Assembly: GCA_023433345.1 (NCBI GenBank)
Contig: JAEZDA010000094.1
Span: 1-27,342, forward strand
Direction of reading: 5' to 3'
From: Bacteroidota bacterium
Lineage (GTDB): Bacteria > Bacteroidota > Bacteroidia > Chitinophagales > Chitinophagaceae
Length of the DNA: 27,342 nucleotides
A program made the position numbers and the translations under genes. Below are positions 1 through 7,568 of this stretch, one piece after another. The notes under the pieces are model-generated. The model had not been told where the DNA came from and did not search any database. It saw only the letters and a program-made list of their open reading frames with translations. Within the stretch, counting starts at the first letter, position 1; each line of letters opens with the position of its first letter.

Positions 1-25
1 ATTTTTTGTGCGAATGATGCCATGG

Positions 26-86
26 TGTAGTCTGTAGTCGGTAGTCTGTAGTCGGTAGTCGGTAGTCATAGTCATAGTCATGGGTC
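26..86. repeat. Heptanucleotide tandem repeat, GTAGTC type
   Basis: Six consecutive 7-base units of the form (T/G)GTAGTC occupy 26-67. Two 6-base units (ATAGTC) and a degenerate unit follow. The tract is intergenic and has no reading frame of its own. Period 7 is shared with the tracts at 128-176 and 11171-11205, although the three unit sequences are unrelated. Confidence 0.85.
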
Positions 87-127
87 GGTTTACAACTCTT
101 TAATCCGTCTCGAATTTCACATCCCCA

Positions 128-176
128 ATCTCACATCTCAAATCTCACATCTCACCTCTCACATCTCACATCTCAC
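128..176. repeat. Heptanucleotide tandem repeat, ATCTCAC type
   Basis: Seven back-to-back 7-base units of ATCTCAC run from 128 to 176, with single-base variants in units 2 (ATCTCAA) and 5 (CTCTCAC). The tract lies about 50 bases upstream of the start codon at 230, so unit gain or loss would change promoter-proximal spacing. No protein is encoded. Confidence 0.88.
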
Positions 177-229
177 ATGAAATCTTATTCTATAAATTCA
201 TAATTTGCGCCAATTAAACCAAGCCTAAT

Positions 230-1144
230 ATGAAATTTGTCACATTGCTGATAGCTGGAGTTTTATTCAGCCTTGCAAGTATTGCACAATCTACTACATC
301 AACACTCACTATTTTTTCCGAAGACGGGCAGAAATTTTTCCTTCATCTGAATGGTGAACAGCAAAATAATCAAGCTCAAACGAACATTCGCGTGGAAGAT
401 CTTTCGCAGGCATATTACAGTTGCAAGATCGCCTTTGAAGACGGATCGATCGCAGAGATCAATAAATCGAATCTTGTTGTGCAGGACATGGATGGAATTC
501 ACCAGGATGTTGTGTACAGGATAAAGACCGACAAAAATAATGGCAAACGCACCCTGAAGTTTTTCAGTGCTGAGCCAGCCAAGCCTGATTATATCCCGGC
601 AAACAATGTGACGGTGTACCGTTATGGAAATCCTGTGCCTACGCGCGGCGGACAAACCGTTGTAACTACCACAACCACCACTTCGCCAGGAGCCAATCTG
701 AACATGAATGTGGGCGGAATTGGGGTTAATGTAAACGTCACAGACATGGGAATCACTGAACAAACCACGACAACCACCACCGTTTCTTCTAATGAAACCT
801 ACAGTACGCCTACACGAAATACGCCTAATCGCTGGGGAGATTGCAGCTATGCGAATTCCATGAATTCAGGGGATTTTTCTGCTGCCCTTGCCACGATAAA
901 AAACACCTCCTTTGATGAAACCAAGTTGTCAACTGCAAAACAGATCCTTTCTTCAAATTGCCTGAAGGCTGACCAGGTGGTTCAGATATGCAACCTGTTT
1001 GGCTTCGATGAATCCAAACTTGATTTTGCAAAGTACGCTTACACGCATACTATCGATCGGTCCAACTATTTTAAGGTAACTAACGTGTTCAGTTTTTCTT
1101 CAAGTAAGGAAGAACTGAATAACTATATAATGAGCGTGAAGTAA
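230..1144 (+). CDS. Secreted DUF4476 domain protein
   Basis: A 304-residue protein with an N-terminal signal peptide: Lys near the start, a hydrophobic stretch at residues 3-18, and a likely cut after ASIAQ (residue 20). The middle (about 140-200) is low complexity: two threonine runs flank a Gly/Asn/Val block (GANLNMNVGGIGVNVNV). The last 95 residues (from WGDCSYANSMNSGDF) have the helical, Cys-containing pattern of DUF4476, a domain common in Bacteroidota whose function is unknown to me. The protein is probably periplasmic or outer-membrane associated. The ATG at 230 fits because the signal peptide starts there. It is monocistronic, with the terminator at 1179-1213 just downstream. The signal peptide and Thr-rich linker are read directly; the domain name is from recall. 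Confidence 0.85.
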   Translation: MKFVTLLIAGVLFSLASIAQSTTSTLTIFSEDGQKFFLHLNGEQQNNQAQTNIRVEDLSQAYYSCKIAFEDGSIAEINKSNLVVQDMDGIHQDVVYRIKTDKNNGKRTLKFFSAEPAKPDYIPANNVTVYRYGNPVPTRGGQTVVTTTTTTSPGANLNMNVGGIGVNVNVTDMGITEQTTTTTTVSSNETYSTPTRNTPNRWGDCSYANSMNSGDFSAALATIKNTSFDETKLSTAKQILSSNCLKADQVVQICNLFGFDESKLDFAKYAYTHTIDRSNYFKVTNVFSFSSSKEELNNYIMSVK

Positions 1145-1178
1145 AAAGCCAGCTTTTTATCTCACTTATTATTCTCTT

Positions 1179-1213
1179 GCAGCGTCAATTTTTTGGCGCT
1201 GCATTTTTTTTTT
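1179..1213 (+). terminator. Rho-independent terminator of the DUF4476 gene
   Basis: Arms GCAGCGTCAA (1179-1188) and TTGGCGCTGC (1193-1202) form a 10-bp stem with one T-G wobble and a TTTT loop. An A and ten T residues follow. It begins 35 bases after the stop at 1144. Confidence 0.92.
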
Positions 1214-1244
1214 GAATATTTCTTTTAGCAGAGAGGAGCCAAAT

Positions 1245-1260
1245 CCCGTTGTTTAACGGG
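1245..1260. promoter_or_regulatory. Small perfect inverted repeat upstream of lipoprotein gene
   Basis: CCCGTT-GTTT-AACGGG is a perfect 6-bp inverted repeat with a 4-base spacer. It has no T-tract, so it is not a terminator. A TATATTTA box (1275-1282) of the TAnnTTTG type lies 15 bases further on, so this could be an operator or the base of a small hairpin. The role is inference. Confidence 0.35.
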
Positions 1261-1319
1261 GTGGTCAAATTAAATATATTTATAACTTTAACGCATTACT
1301 TAATAAAATTTTTTTTGAT

Positions 1320-2012
1320 ATGGCATTTAAACTTTTGAAAGGATTTGCCGCGATTTTCGGCGCCGTATTCATTTTTGCGAGTTGCAAGAAAGACGATAAT
1401 ACTGATCCATGCAGGGTTTATACAGCGGTGGCAGCCACAGGCAGCCTGGTTAAAACAGATTCAACCTTTTCCTTCACAACACGGGGCGGAGGGAAAATAT
1501 CAATCGATGAAAAATTTGTTGTAGTGATCAGACACGATGATTATCCAAATTTTAAATTAGAGTTTTGGGGAGGGGGAACAACAGATATTGAAGGAGGGCA
1601 ACACGAGAACCTTAACGGCAAGCACATTAAGGACCGCCTGGATAGTACAACGCGTACCATCGTTTTCCCTGATGGCGCAAAGATCACCATGATCGCCGAT
1701 CGCTTTGGAAGTTCATTTAACACAATATCTATTTACGACAGTGGTCAGAGCCATACTATTAAACCTTTGTGCAGGGTGTTAGTGCACAGTTCAACGGATT
1801 CGTTGACGGCGGTTCAGCGTGATGACGCTGAAGCAGACGGGGAGGCGGGAACCTTTACTATTTTCCCCGACGGATTAAAATTTGAGAATATCTATACCGA
1901 ACCTGCGCCCGGAAACAGAACATTGAATCAGTATTTGCTTGGAGAATTGTTCCTCAGTAATCCGACCAATGTACATGATTACTTTGATGATCCGCGATGG
2001 GGCCATACTTAG
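1320..2012 (+). CDS. Hypothetical lipoprotein
   Basis: A 230-residue protein that I do not recognise. The N-terminus is a lipoprotein signal: Lys4 and Lys7, a hydrophobic stretch, then the lipobox FASC with Cys near residue 22, followed by KKDDNTD. Such an acidic linker after the lipidated Cys is common in Bacteroidota lipoproteins. The mature part is rich in beta-type sequence (for example FKLEFWGGGTTDI and TRTIVFPDGAKITMIADRF) and has further Cys residues. It ends with HDYFDDPRWGHT, with no membrane segment. It appears to be a single gene between the terminator at 1179-1213 and a 282-base gap before sufB. A TATATTTA box at 1275-1282 could be its promoter, giving a leader of roughly 30 bases. 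Outer- or inner-membrane attachment cannot be told. Confidence 0.8.
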   Translation: MAFKLLKGFAAIFGAVFIFASCKKDDNTDPCRVYTAVAATGSLVKTDSTFSFTTRGGGKISIDEKFVVVIRHDDYPNFKLEFWGGGTTDIEGGQHENLNGKHIKDRLDSTTRTIVFPDGAKITMIADRFGSSFNTISIYDSGQSHTIKPLCRVLVHSSTDSLTAVQRDDAEADGEAGTFTIFPDGLKFENIYTEPAPGNRTLNQYLLGELFLSNPTNVHDYFDDPRWGHT

Positions 2013-2052
2013 TTGTTACCATTAATTTCAAGGTATGAAGGGAATGATCAGC

Positions 2053-2072
2053 AAAGGGTTGTTCCTTTTTTT
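2053..2072 (+). terminator. Weak possible terminator after the lipoprotein gene
   Basis: AAAGG (2053-2057) and CCTTT (2064-2068) can pair across a 6-base loop and run into a T tract ending at 2072. The stem is only 5 bp. The same T tract can pair instead with AAAAAGG at 2188-2194, so this is tentative. Confidence 0.35.
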
Positions 2073-2195
2073 CGTTCAGCCGTGTGAGGGATAGTACCGG
2101 ATGCCCGGCCAAAGGCAGGCAGCAGGGGATAGCCCGACCCCGACCCCGCAAGTGCGGGCGTCGGGGGCACACCCGAAAGACCGGTGTAAAAAGGA
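2064..2195. other. GC-rich structured intergenic element, possible ncRNA or dispersed repeat
   Basis: This stretch of about 130 bases is far more GC-rich than its surroundings and folds on paper. The outer pairing is CCTTTTT (2064-2070) with AAAAAGG (2188-2194). Next, ACCGG (2096-2100) pairs with CCGGT (2181-2185). The inner hairpin has arms 2138-2149 and 2154-2166: 12 bp, one bulged C at 2159, loop AAGT. GTGTG near 2082 can alternatively pair with CACAC near 2169. No T tract follows, so it is not a simple terminator of forward transcription. It resembles from memory the multicopy palindromic intergenic elements of Bacteroidota genomes, but this cannot be tested with one copy. No ORF is supported. 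Confidence 0.5.
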
Positions 2196-2224
2196 TAGGA
2201 AAGTGGTAAAATAAATCGTGAAAA

Positions 2225-2236
2225 TTACCCGGGTAA
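2225..2236. promoter_or_regulatory. Perfect 12-bp palindrome upstream of suf operon
   Basis: TTACCCGGGTAA is a perfect 12-bp palindrome centred about 64 bases upstream of the predicted suf transcription start. It could be an operator, for instance for the Rrf2 protein encoded at the end of the operon. It does not match the E. coli IscR sites as I recall them, so the binder is unknown. Confidence 0.4.
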
Positions 2237-2282
2237 AAAGGAAAAGGACAGTTATTTATACAAAATAGTATAAATAGAATCG

Positions 2283-2290
2283 TACCTTTG
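2283..2290 (+). promoter_or_regulatory. Bacteroidota -7 box of the suf operon
   Basis: TACCTTTG, followed by C, matches the TAnnTTTG(C) -7 consensus of the phylum. It ends four bases before the ATG at 2295. With the usual spacing, transcription would begin at or next to that ATG, predicting a leaderless message. No clear TTTG/TTG -33 element is present at 19-21 bases upstream. Confidence 0.65.
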
Positions 2291-2294
2291 CGGC

Positions 2295-3773
2295 ATGAAA
2301 GCAGACGTATATCACCCCGAGAAAAGCGTGGTGGATGAGATGGACTTTATCGAGCAGACCGTACAGAATGAATACAAATATGGTTTCGTAACTGATATTG
2401 AGGCAGACGAGGCGCCAAAAGGCTTGTCGGAAGACACTATTCGCTTTATTTCCGCCAAAAAGAACGAGCCTGAATGGATGCTGGAATGGCGGCTGAAAGC
2501 TTACCGGCAATGGTTGAAAATGGAAGAACCCAACTGGGCCAATATTTCCTACCCTAAAATTGATTATCAAGACGTTATATATTATTCTGCTCCCAAACAG
2601 AAAGTAGCGCCGGGAAGTTTGGATGAAATTGACCCTGAGCTTCGGAAAACATTCGACAAGCTGGGAATTTCTCTTGATGAGCAAAAAAGACTCACAGGTG
2701 TTGCGGTGGATGCGGTGATCGACAGTGTTTCCATAGGCACGACTTTCAAAAAGCAACTTGGGGAACTGGGTATTATTTTCTGCTCAATGAGTGAAGCTAT
2801 CCAGGAACATCCGGAGCTTATAAAAAAATACCTGAGTTCGGTGGTGCCTGTGACGGATAACTTTTTCGCCGCGCTCAACGCTGCCGTTTTCAGTGATGGC
2901 TCTTTCTGCTACATTCCTAAAGGCACGCGCTGCCCAATGGAATTGTCCACCTACTTCCGGATCAATGCCGAGAATACCGGGCAGTTTGAACGCACATTGA
3001 TTGTGGCGGAAGAAGGAAGTTATGTAAGTTATCTGGAAGGTTGCACGGCGCCGATGCGCGATGAAAACCAGTTGCATGCTGCGGTTGTTGAAATTGTTGC
3101 GATGGATAATGCAGAGGTGAAATATTCCACTGTTCAAAACTGGTATCCGGGTGATAAAGATGGCAGGGGCGGTATTTACAACTTCGTGACCAAACGCGGA
3201 ATTTGTAAAGGCCATCATTCAAAAATTTCGTGGACGCAGGTTGATACCGGTTCATCGATCACCTGGAAATACCCGAGTGTGATCTTAAAAGGTGATCATA
3301 GCGTTGGTGAATTTTATTCTGTTGCGGTAACAAACAATCATCAGCAGGCCGATACCGGCACGAAGATGATGCACCTTGGCAAAAACACCAAGAGCCGTAT
3401 TGTGAGTAAAGGCATTTCTGCCGGCTACAGCAATAACAGCTATCGTGGACTTGTACATGTAAACAAGAATGCAGAGAATGCGCGGAATTTTTCGCAGTGC
3501 GATTCAATGCTTTTAGGAAATAAATGCGGGGCGCATACATTTCCTTATATAGAAGTGAAGAACAATTCTTCCGTGGTGGAACATGAAGCGACCACTTCGA
3601 AGATCGGTGAAGACCAGTTGTTTTATTGCAACCAGCGCGGCATAGATACTGAAACCGCAGTTGCACTTATCATCAATGGTTTTGCACGTGAAGTGATGAA
3701 CCAGTTGCCGATGGAATTTGCTGTGGAAGCAAGGAAGTTACTTGCGATCAGTTTGGAAGGAAGCGTAGGATAG
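2295..3773 (+). CDS. sufB: Fe-S cluster assembly scaffold subunit SufB
   Basis: SufB is the scaffold subunit of the SufBC2D complex, on which Fe-S clusters are built from sulfur delivered by SufS/SufE. The protein has 492 residues, close to E. coli SufB. Conserved blocks include EYKYGFVTDIEADEAPKGL at about 26-44, the FSQCDSML segment, CGAHTFPYIE and HEATTSKIGEDQLFYCNQRG. By counting back from the C-terminus, Cys402 and Glu431 align with E. coli Cys405 and Glu434, which I recall as important for cluster assembly. The TACCTTTG box four bases before the ATG at 2295 predicts a leaderless start there. The alternative is Met16 (2340), where family similarity becomes strong; the first 15 residues are not conserved as far as I recall. 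It is first in the suf operon, 42 AT-rich bases before sufC. Confidence 0.96.
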   Translation: MKADVYHPEKSVVDEMDFIEQTVQNEYKYGFVTDIEADEAPKGLSEDTIRFISAKKNEPEWMLEWRLKAYRQWLKMEEPNWANISYPKIDYQDVIYYSAPKQKVAPGSLDEIDPELRKTFDKLGISLDEQKRLTGVAVDAVIDSVSIGTTFKKQLGELGIIFCSMSEAIQEHPELIKKYLSSVVPVTDNFFAALNAAVFSDGSFCYIPKGTRCPMELSTYFRINAENTGQFERTLIVAEEGSYVSYLEGCTAPMRDENQLHAAVVEIVAMDNAEVKYSTVQNWYPGDKDGRGGIYNFVTKRGICKGHHSKISWTQVDTGSSITWKYPSVILKGDHSVGEFYSVAVTNNHQQADTGTKMMHLGKNTKSRIVSKGISAGYSNNSYRGLVHVNKNAENARNFSQCDSMLLGNKCGAHTFPYIEVKNNSSVVEHEATTSKIGEDQLFYCNQRGIDTETAVALIINGFAREVMNQLPMEFAVEARKLLAISLEGSVG

Positions 3774-3815
3774 AAATTGAAAAATTAAAAAAGTAAAAAT
3801 TCAAAAAATAAATAA

Positions 3816-4580
3816 ATGCTGTCGATAAAGAACCTGCATGCAGGAATTGAAGGAAAGAAAATTTTAAAAGGAATTAATCTTGAAATAAAACCCGGAGAGG
3901 TGCATGCCATCATGGGTCCGAACGGGTCGGGAAAAAGTACGCTTGCTTCAGTGTTGGCTGGCCGTGCGGAATATGAAGTGCTGGAAGGGAGCGTAACATT
4001 TAATGGAAAAGATCTTTTGGAATTCTCTCCGGAAGCGCGTGCCGGTGAGGGATTGTTCCTCGCTTTTCAATACCCGGTTGAAATTCCGGGATTGAGCACA
4101 ACCAACTTTATAAAAACTGCGGTGAATGAAGTGCGCAAGTACCGCGGGCAGGAGGAACTGGATGCGGTGAATTTTTTGAAGCTGATGAAAGAGAAGATGA
4201 AGATGATGGAGATGGATCAAAGCCTTTTGAGCCGTCCGCTCAACGAAGGTTTTTCCGGCGGTGAGAAGAAAAGGAATGAGATATTCCAGATGGCGATGCT
4301 GGAGCCGAAACTTGCCGTGCTTGATGAAACCGATTCAGGGTTGGATATTGATGCGATCCGTATCGTATCTGACGGCGTGAATAAATTACGCAGCAACGAC
4401 AATGCGGTTTTGGCGATCACGCACTACCAGCGTTTGTTAGATTATATCGTTCCTGATTTTGTGCACGTGTTGTACAATGGGCGAATTGTAAAATCCGGTC
4501 CGAAAGAACTTGCTCTTGAACTGGAAGAACGCGGTTACGATTTTATTAAGAATGAAATGGGCGAAGAAGCAACTGCTTAA
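3816..4580 (+). CDS. sufC: Fe-S assembly ATPase SufC
   Basis: SufC is the cytosolic ABC-type ATPase that drives conformational change in the SufB-SufD heterodimer; it is not a transporter. The 254-residue length is typical. Walker A GPNGSGKST lies at residues 34-42. The family-specific signature FSGGEKKRNEI replaces the classical LSGGQ motif. Walker B and the D-loop are LAVLDETDSGLDID, and the switch His is in AITHYQ. The SufC hallmark E-KKRNE is intact. The gene follows sufB by 42 bases of A-rich sequence and precedes sufD by 18 bases, so it is translated from the same operon message. Nothing is missing. Confidence 0.97.
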   Translation: MLSIKNLHAGIEGKKILKGINLEIKPGEVHAIMGPNGSGKSTLASVLAGRAEYEVLEGSVTFNGKDLLEFSPEARAGEGLFLAFQYPVEIPGLSTTNFIKTAVNEVRKYRGQEELDAVNFLKLMKEKMKMMEMDQSLLSRPLNEGFSGGEKKRNEIFQMAMLEPKLAVLDETDSGLDIDAIRIVSDGVNKLRSNDNAVLAITHYQRLLDYIVPDFVHVLYNGRIVKSGPKELALELEERGYDFIKNEMGEEATA

Positions 4581-4598
4581 GCCTGTAAACCTGAAGAA

Positions 4599-5882
4599 AT
4601 GAATATTGAACTTATAAAGGAAAGACTGGAATCGCTGGATGCAAATACCCCGGACACGCTCTCTGAAGTGAGAAAGAAAGGGCTTGAGGTTTTTGAAAGC
4701 AAGGGAATTCCGTCCACAAGAAACGAAGAATGGAAGTATACGCGGGTTGGAAGTTTGTTTAATACAGATTTTTCTCTTGGCGATGCGGAATCGGATGCGC
4801 CGGATTTTTCATCACACTATTTACCGGGTCATGAAAATGCAAATGTGTGGGTGTTTTTAAACGGAAAGTTTTCTCCGGCTCAGAGTCGTTTTCTTTCAAG
4901 AGATCTGGAAGTATTATCGCTTGATGAGGCTTCAGAAAAATATGCAGAGCTGATAAAGCCGAATCTTGGTCATAGTAATGCGTATTTGCAGGATGGTATC
5001 AATGCAATGAACACTGCGCTGATCAATGGAGGTGTGTTCGTTCTTGCACCAAAAGGTAAAATAGTTGATGCGCCTGTGTATGTGTATCATATCACCGACG
5101 GCAGGGCAAATAACATGCTCAGCCAGCCCCGCAGCTTCGTATATCTTCAGCAGGCATCGCAATTACAGATGATCGAAACTTATATTTCCGCCGGAAATAT
5201 GGAAAGCCTCACCAACCAGGTGTTGGAAGTTGTTGTGGAGCAGGATGCCGTGTTTGATTATCTGAAACTTCAGAATGATGCATCGCATGCGAGCCAGGTG
5301 AATACCACGCACATCAGGCAGGTAGGGAAAAGCCTTGTACATACGGTAGCGGTATCATTAAATGGAAAGCTCGTTCGCAACAATACCAACATTTTGATGG
5401 AGTCGGCGAATTGTGAAGCGCATCTATATGGTTTATATATCCAGGATGGCAGTTGTCATGTAGACAATCATACTGTGGTTGATAACAAGCAACCAAATTG
5501 TTTCAGCAACCAGTTGTACAAAGGTGTTTTGAAAGATGAGGCAGTGGGTGTTTTCAACGGAAAAATATTTGTTCGCCCGATCGCTCAGAAAACAAATGCC
5601 TTCCAGTCGAACAAGAATATTCTCTTATCTGATAAGGCCTCGATAAATACAAAACCTCAGCTTGAAATTTTTGCTGATGATGTAAAGTGTTCACATGGAT
5701 GCACCATCGGGAAAATTGATGAGGAAGGATTGTTTTACTTGCAGTCGCGCGGAATTCCTGAAGAGACTGCTAAGTCGCTGGTGTTGCACAGTTTCACTAT
5801 GGACGTACTTGCAGAAATAAAAATTGAGGCGATAAGAAATTATATTGATGAACTGATCAGTGAAAAACTGAATTTGATATAG
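4599..5882 (+). CDS. sufD: Fe-S assembly subunit SufD
   Basis: SufD is the paralogue of SufB and its partner in the SufBC2D scaffold. The 427-residue protein starts with a helical region, then carries EEWKYTR (about residues 43-49), a motif found in SufD N-termini, followed by the beta-helix core. The C-terminal block KCSHGCTIGKIDEEGLFYL contains His366, matching the conserved His360 of E. coli SufD as I recall it, and ends with helices that pack on SufC. Start ATG at 4599 is 18 bases after sufC. The stop at 5880-5882 abuts the sufS ATG with no gap, which suggests translational coupling. Confidence 0.96.
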   Translation: MNIELIKERLESLDANTPDTLSEVRKKGLEVFESKGIPSTRNEEWKYTRVGSLFNTDFSLGDAESDAPDFSSHYLPGHENANVWVFLNGKFSPAQSRFLSRDLEVLSLDEASEKYAELIKPNLGHSNAYLQDGINAMNTALINGGVFVLAPKGKIVDAPVYVYHITDGRANNMLSQPRSFVYLQQASQLQMIETYISAGNMESLTNQVLEVVVEQDAVFDYLKLQNDASHASQVNTTHIRQVGKSLVHTVAVSLNGKLVRNNTNILMESANCEAHLYGLYIQDGSCHVDNHTVVDNKQPNCFSNQLYKGVLKDEAVGVFNGKIFVRPIAQKTNAFQSNKNILLSDKASINTKPQLEIFADDVKCSHGCTIGKIDEEGLFYLQSRGIPEETAKSLVLHSFTMDVLAEIKIEAIRNYIDELISEKLNLI

Positions 5883-7127
5883 ATGGAATCAATGGCTACG
5901 ATATCGAAGGCGTGGGATGTGGATCAGGTTCGCAGCCAGTTCCCGATACTTAGCCGCAAGGTGAAGGGAAAGGAACTTGTTTATCTTGACAATGCGGCTA
6001 CAACGCAGAAACCCCTTCAGGTAATTGAAGCGCTCACAGGATATTATTCAGGTTACAACGCGAACATTCATCGTGGAATACACACGCTTGCCGAAGAAGC
6101 AACTGCAGCCTTTGAGCGTACCCGTGATACGGTTCGATCATTCATCAACGCAGAATCGCGGGAAGAAGTAATTTTTACTTCGGGCACTACGCAGGGAATA
6201 AATTTGGTGGCTTCGAGTTGGGGCAGGAAGCATGTGCAGCAGGGCGATGAAGTGCTCATTTCTGCACTTGAGCATCATTCTAACATTGTTCCATGGCAAA
6301 TGCTGTGTGAGGAAAAAGGGGCGAACCTGAAAGTGATACCGGTGACCGATGAGGGCGACATCAATCTCGAAGAATTTAAAAAACTTCTTTCTGTAAAAAC
6401 AAAGATCGTTGCTATCAACCATGCATCGAATGCATTAGGAACTATCAACCCAATCAAGTTTGTGATTGATGAAGCCAAGCGTGTTGGCGCTGCGGTGTTG
6501 ATCGATGGGGCGCAATCGGCAGCACATCTTGATATCGATGTACAATATCTTGGAATGGATTTCTTCGTTTTTTCTGCGCACAAAATGTACGGACCAACAG
6601 GTGTTGGCGTTTTGTACGGAAAAAAGGAAGTGTTGAACGATATGCCACCTTACCTCGGTGGCGGGGAGATGATAAAGGAAGTGTCGTTTGAGAAAACGAC
6701 CTACAATGAATTGCCTTATAAATTTGAAGCGGGCACTCCAAATATTGCAGATGTGATAGCCTTTGGTGTTGCAATAAATTTTCTCAATCAAACAGGAAAG
6801 CGAAGTATTCATAAACATGAATCGGTTTTATTGAAGAAGGCCACGGAAATGCTGGAAGAGATCCCCGGCTTACGCATCATAGGAAGAGCTAAGGAAAAAG
6901 TGAGTGTCGTTTCTTTTGTAATTGATGGTGTGCACCCGCAGGATATCGGAATTTTGCTGGACAATGCCGGTATTGCAGTGAGGACCGGCCATCATTGCAC
7001 ACAACCATTAATGGCATGTTATAATATTCCCGGCACCACCCGCGCGTCTTTTGCGGCGTATAACACAGAAGAAGAAGTGGACAAGCTGGTAGCCGGCGTG
7101 CAAAAAGTGATAAGGATCTTGAAATAA
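5883..7127 (+). CDS. sufS: Cysteine desulfurase SufS (PLP-dependent)
   Basis: This group II cysteine desulfurase converts L-cysteine to alanine and a protein-bound persulfide for cluster assembly. The 414-residue length is typical. Features in order: the N-terminal YLDNAATTQKP block (34-44), the GTTQGIN phosphate-binding turn near 101, the ALEHHSN segment near 129, Asp208 and Gln211 of LIDGAQS, PLP-binding Lys234 in FSAHKMYGP, and the catalytic loop RTGHHCTQP with Cys372. The start directly follows the sufD stop. ATG codons at both residue 1 and residue 4 are possible starts; family similarity begins only near residue 11. The stop abuts the sufE ATG, so SufS and its partner are likely made in step. 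Confidence 0.97.
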   Translation: MESMATISKAWDVDQVRSQFPILSRKVKGKELVYLDNAATTQKPLQVIEALTGYYSGYNANIHRGIHTLAEEATAAFERTRDTVRSFINAESREEVIFTSGTTQGINLVASSWGRKHVQQGDEVLISALEHHSNIVPWQMLCEEKGANLKVIPVTDEGDINLEEFKKLLSVKTKIVAINHASNALGTINPIKFVIDEAKRVGAAVLIDGAQSAAHLDIDVQYLGMDFFVFSAHKMYGPTGVGVLYGKKEVLNDMPPYLGGGEMIKEVSFEKTTYNELPYKFEAGTPNIADVIAFGVAINFLNQTGKRSIHKHESVLLKKATEMLEEIPGLRIIGRAKEKVSVVSFVIDGVHPQDIGILLDNAGIAVRTGHHCTQPLMACYNIPGTTRASFAAYNTEEEVDKLVAGVQKVIRILK

Positions 7128-7568
7128 ATGAACAGTTCATCAACGATAGCGGATCGCGAAGAAGAGATCGTTTCAGCATTTGCTTTTCTTGAAAGCTGGG
7201 ATGAGAAGTATGAGTACATTATTGAGCTGGGGAAGAAACTTCCTCCCCTGGATGATAAGCATAAAGTTGAGGAGAATAAGGTAAAAGGTTGCCAGAGCAC
7301 AGTATGGTTGGTTGCCAGCGAAAAGGATGGCAGGATATTTTACGAGGCCGACAGTGATGCAGTGATTGTGAAAGGATTGATCAGTATGCTGGTGAGTGTA
7401 TTGAATGGAGAAAAGCCTGCGGAGATCATTAACGCGAAGCTGGGCTTTATTGAAGAGATAGGGATGACGTCGCACCTTGCGCAAACAAGATCTAACGGCC
7501 TTGTAGCAATGGTGAAGCAAATGAAAAATTATGCACTTGCCTTCATGGCCAAAAATCAAAATGCATGA
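7128..7568 (+). CDS. sufE: Sulfur acceptor SufE
   Basis: SufE accepts the persulfide from SufS and passes it to SufB. The 146-residue protein has the family core: a helix with WDEKYEYIIELGKKLPP (about 24-40), the KVEENKVKGCQSTVW loop with acceptor Cys55, and the C-terminal LGFIEEIGMTSHLAQTRSNGL helix pair. This is SufE, not the zinc-binding SufU type, because the metal-ligand Asp and Cys pattern of SufU is absent. It starts immediately after the sufS stop and overlaps the next gene by four bases (ATGA), the classic coupling arrangement. Confidence 0.95.
   Translation: MNSSSTIADREEEIVSAFAFLESWDEKYEYIIELGKKLPPLDDKHKVEENKVKGCQSTVWLVASEKDGRIFYEADSDAVIVKGLISMLVSVLNGEKPAEIINAKLGFIEEIGMTSHLAQTRSNGLVAMVKQMKNYALAFMAKNQNA

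Noticed and set aside
299..763. Minus-strand open frame of 154 residues
   Set aside because: It is antisense to the DUF4476 gene, which has a signal peptide, domain and terminator; the antisense product is Cys/His-rich without any pattern.
2256..2756. Minus-strand open frame of 166 residues
   Set aside because: It is antisense to the start of sufB and its composition is that of a complementary-strand shadow.
3774..3815. A-rich 42-base gap between sufB and sufC as a possible promoter or terminator
   Set aside because: No hairpin and no TAnnTTTG box; it looks like an ordinary AT-rich translation-initiation leader.
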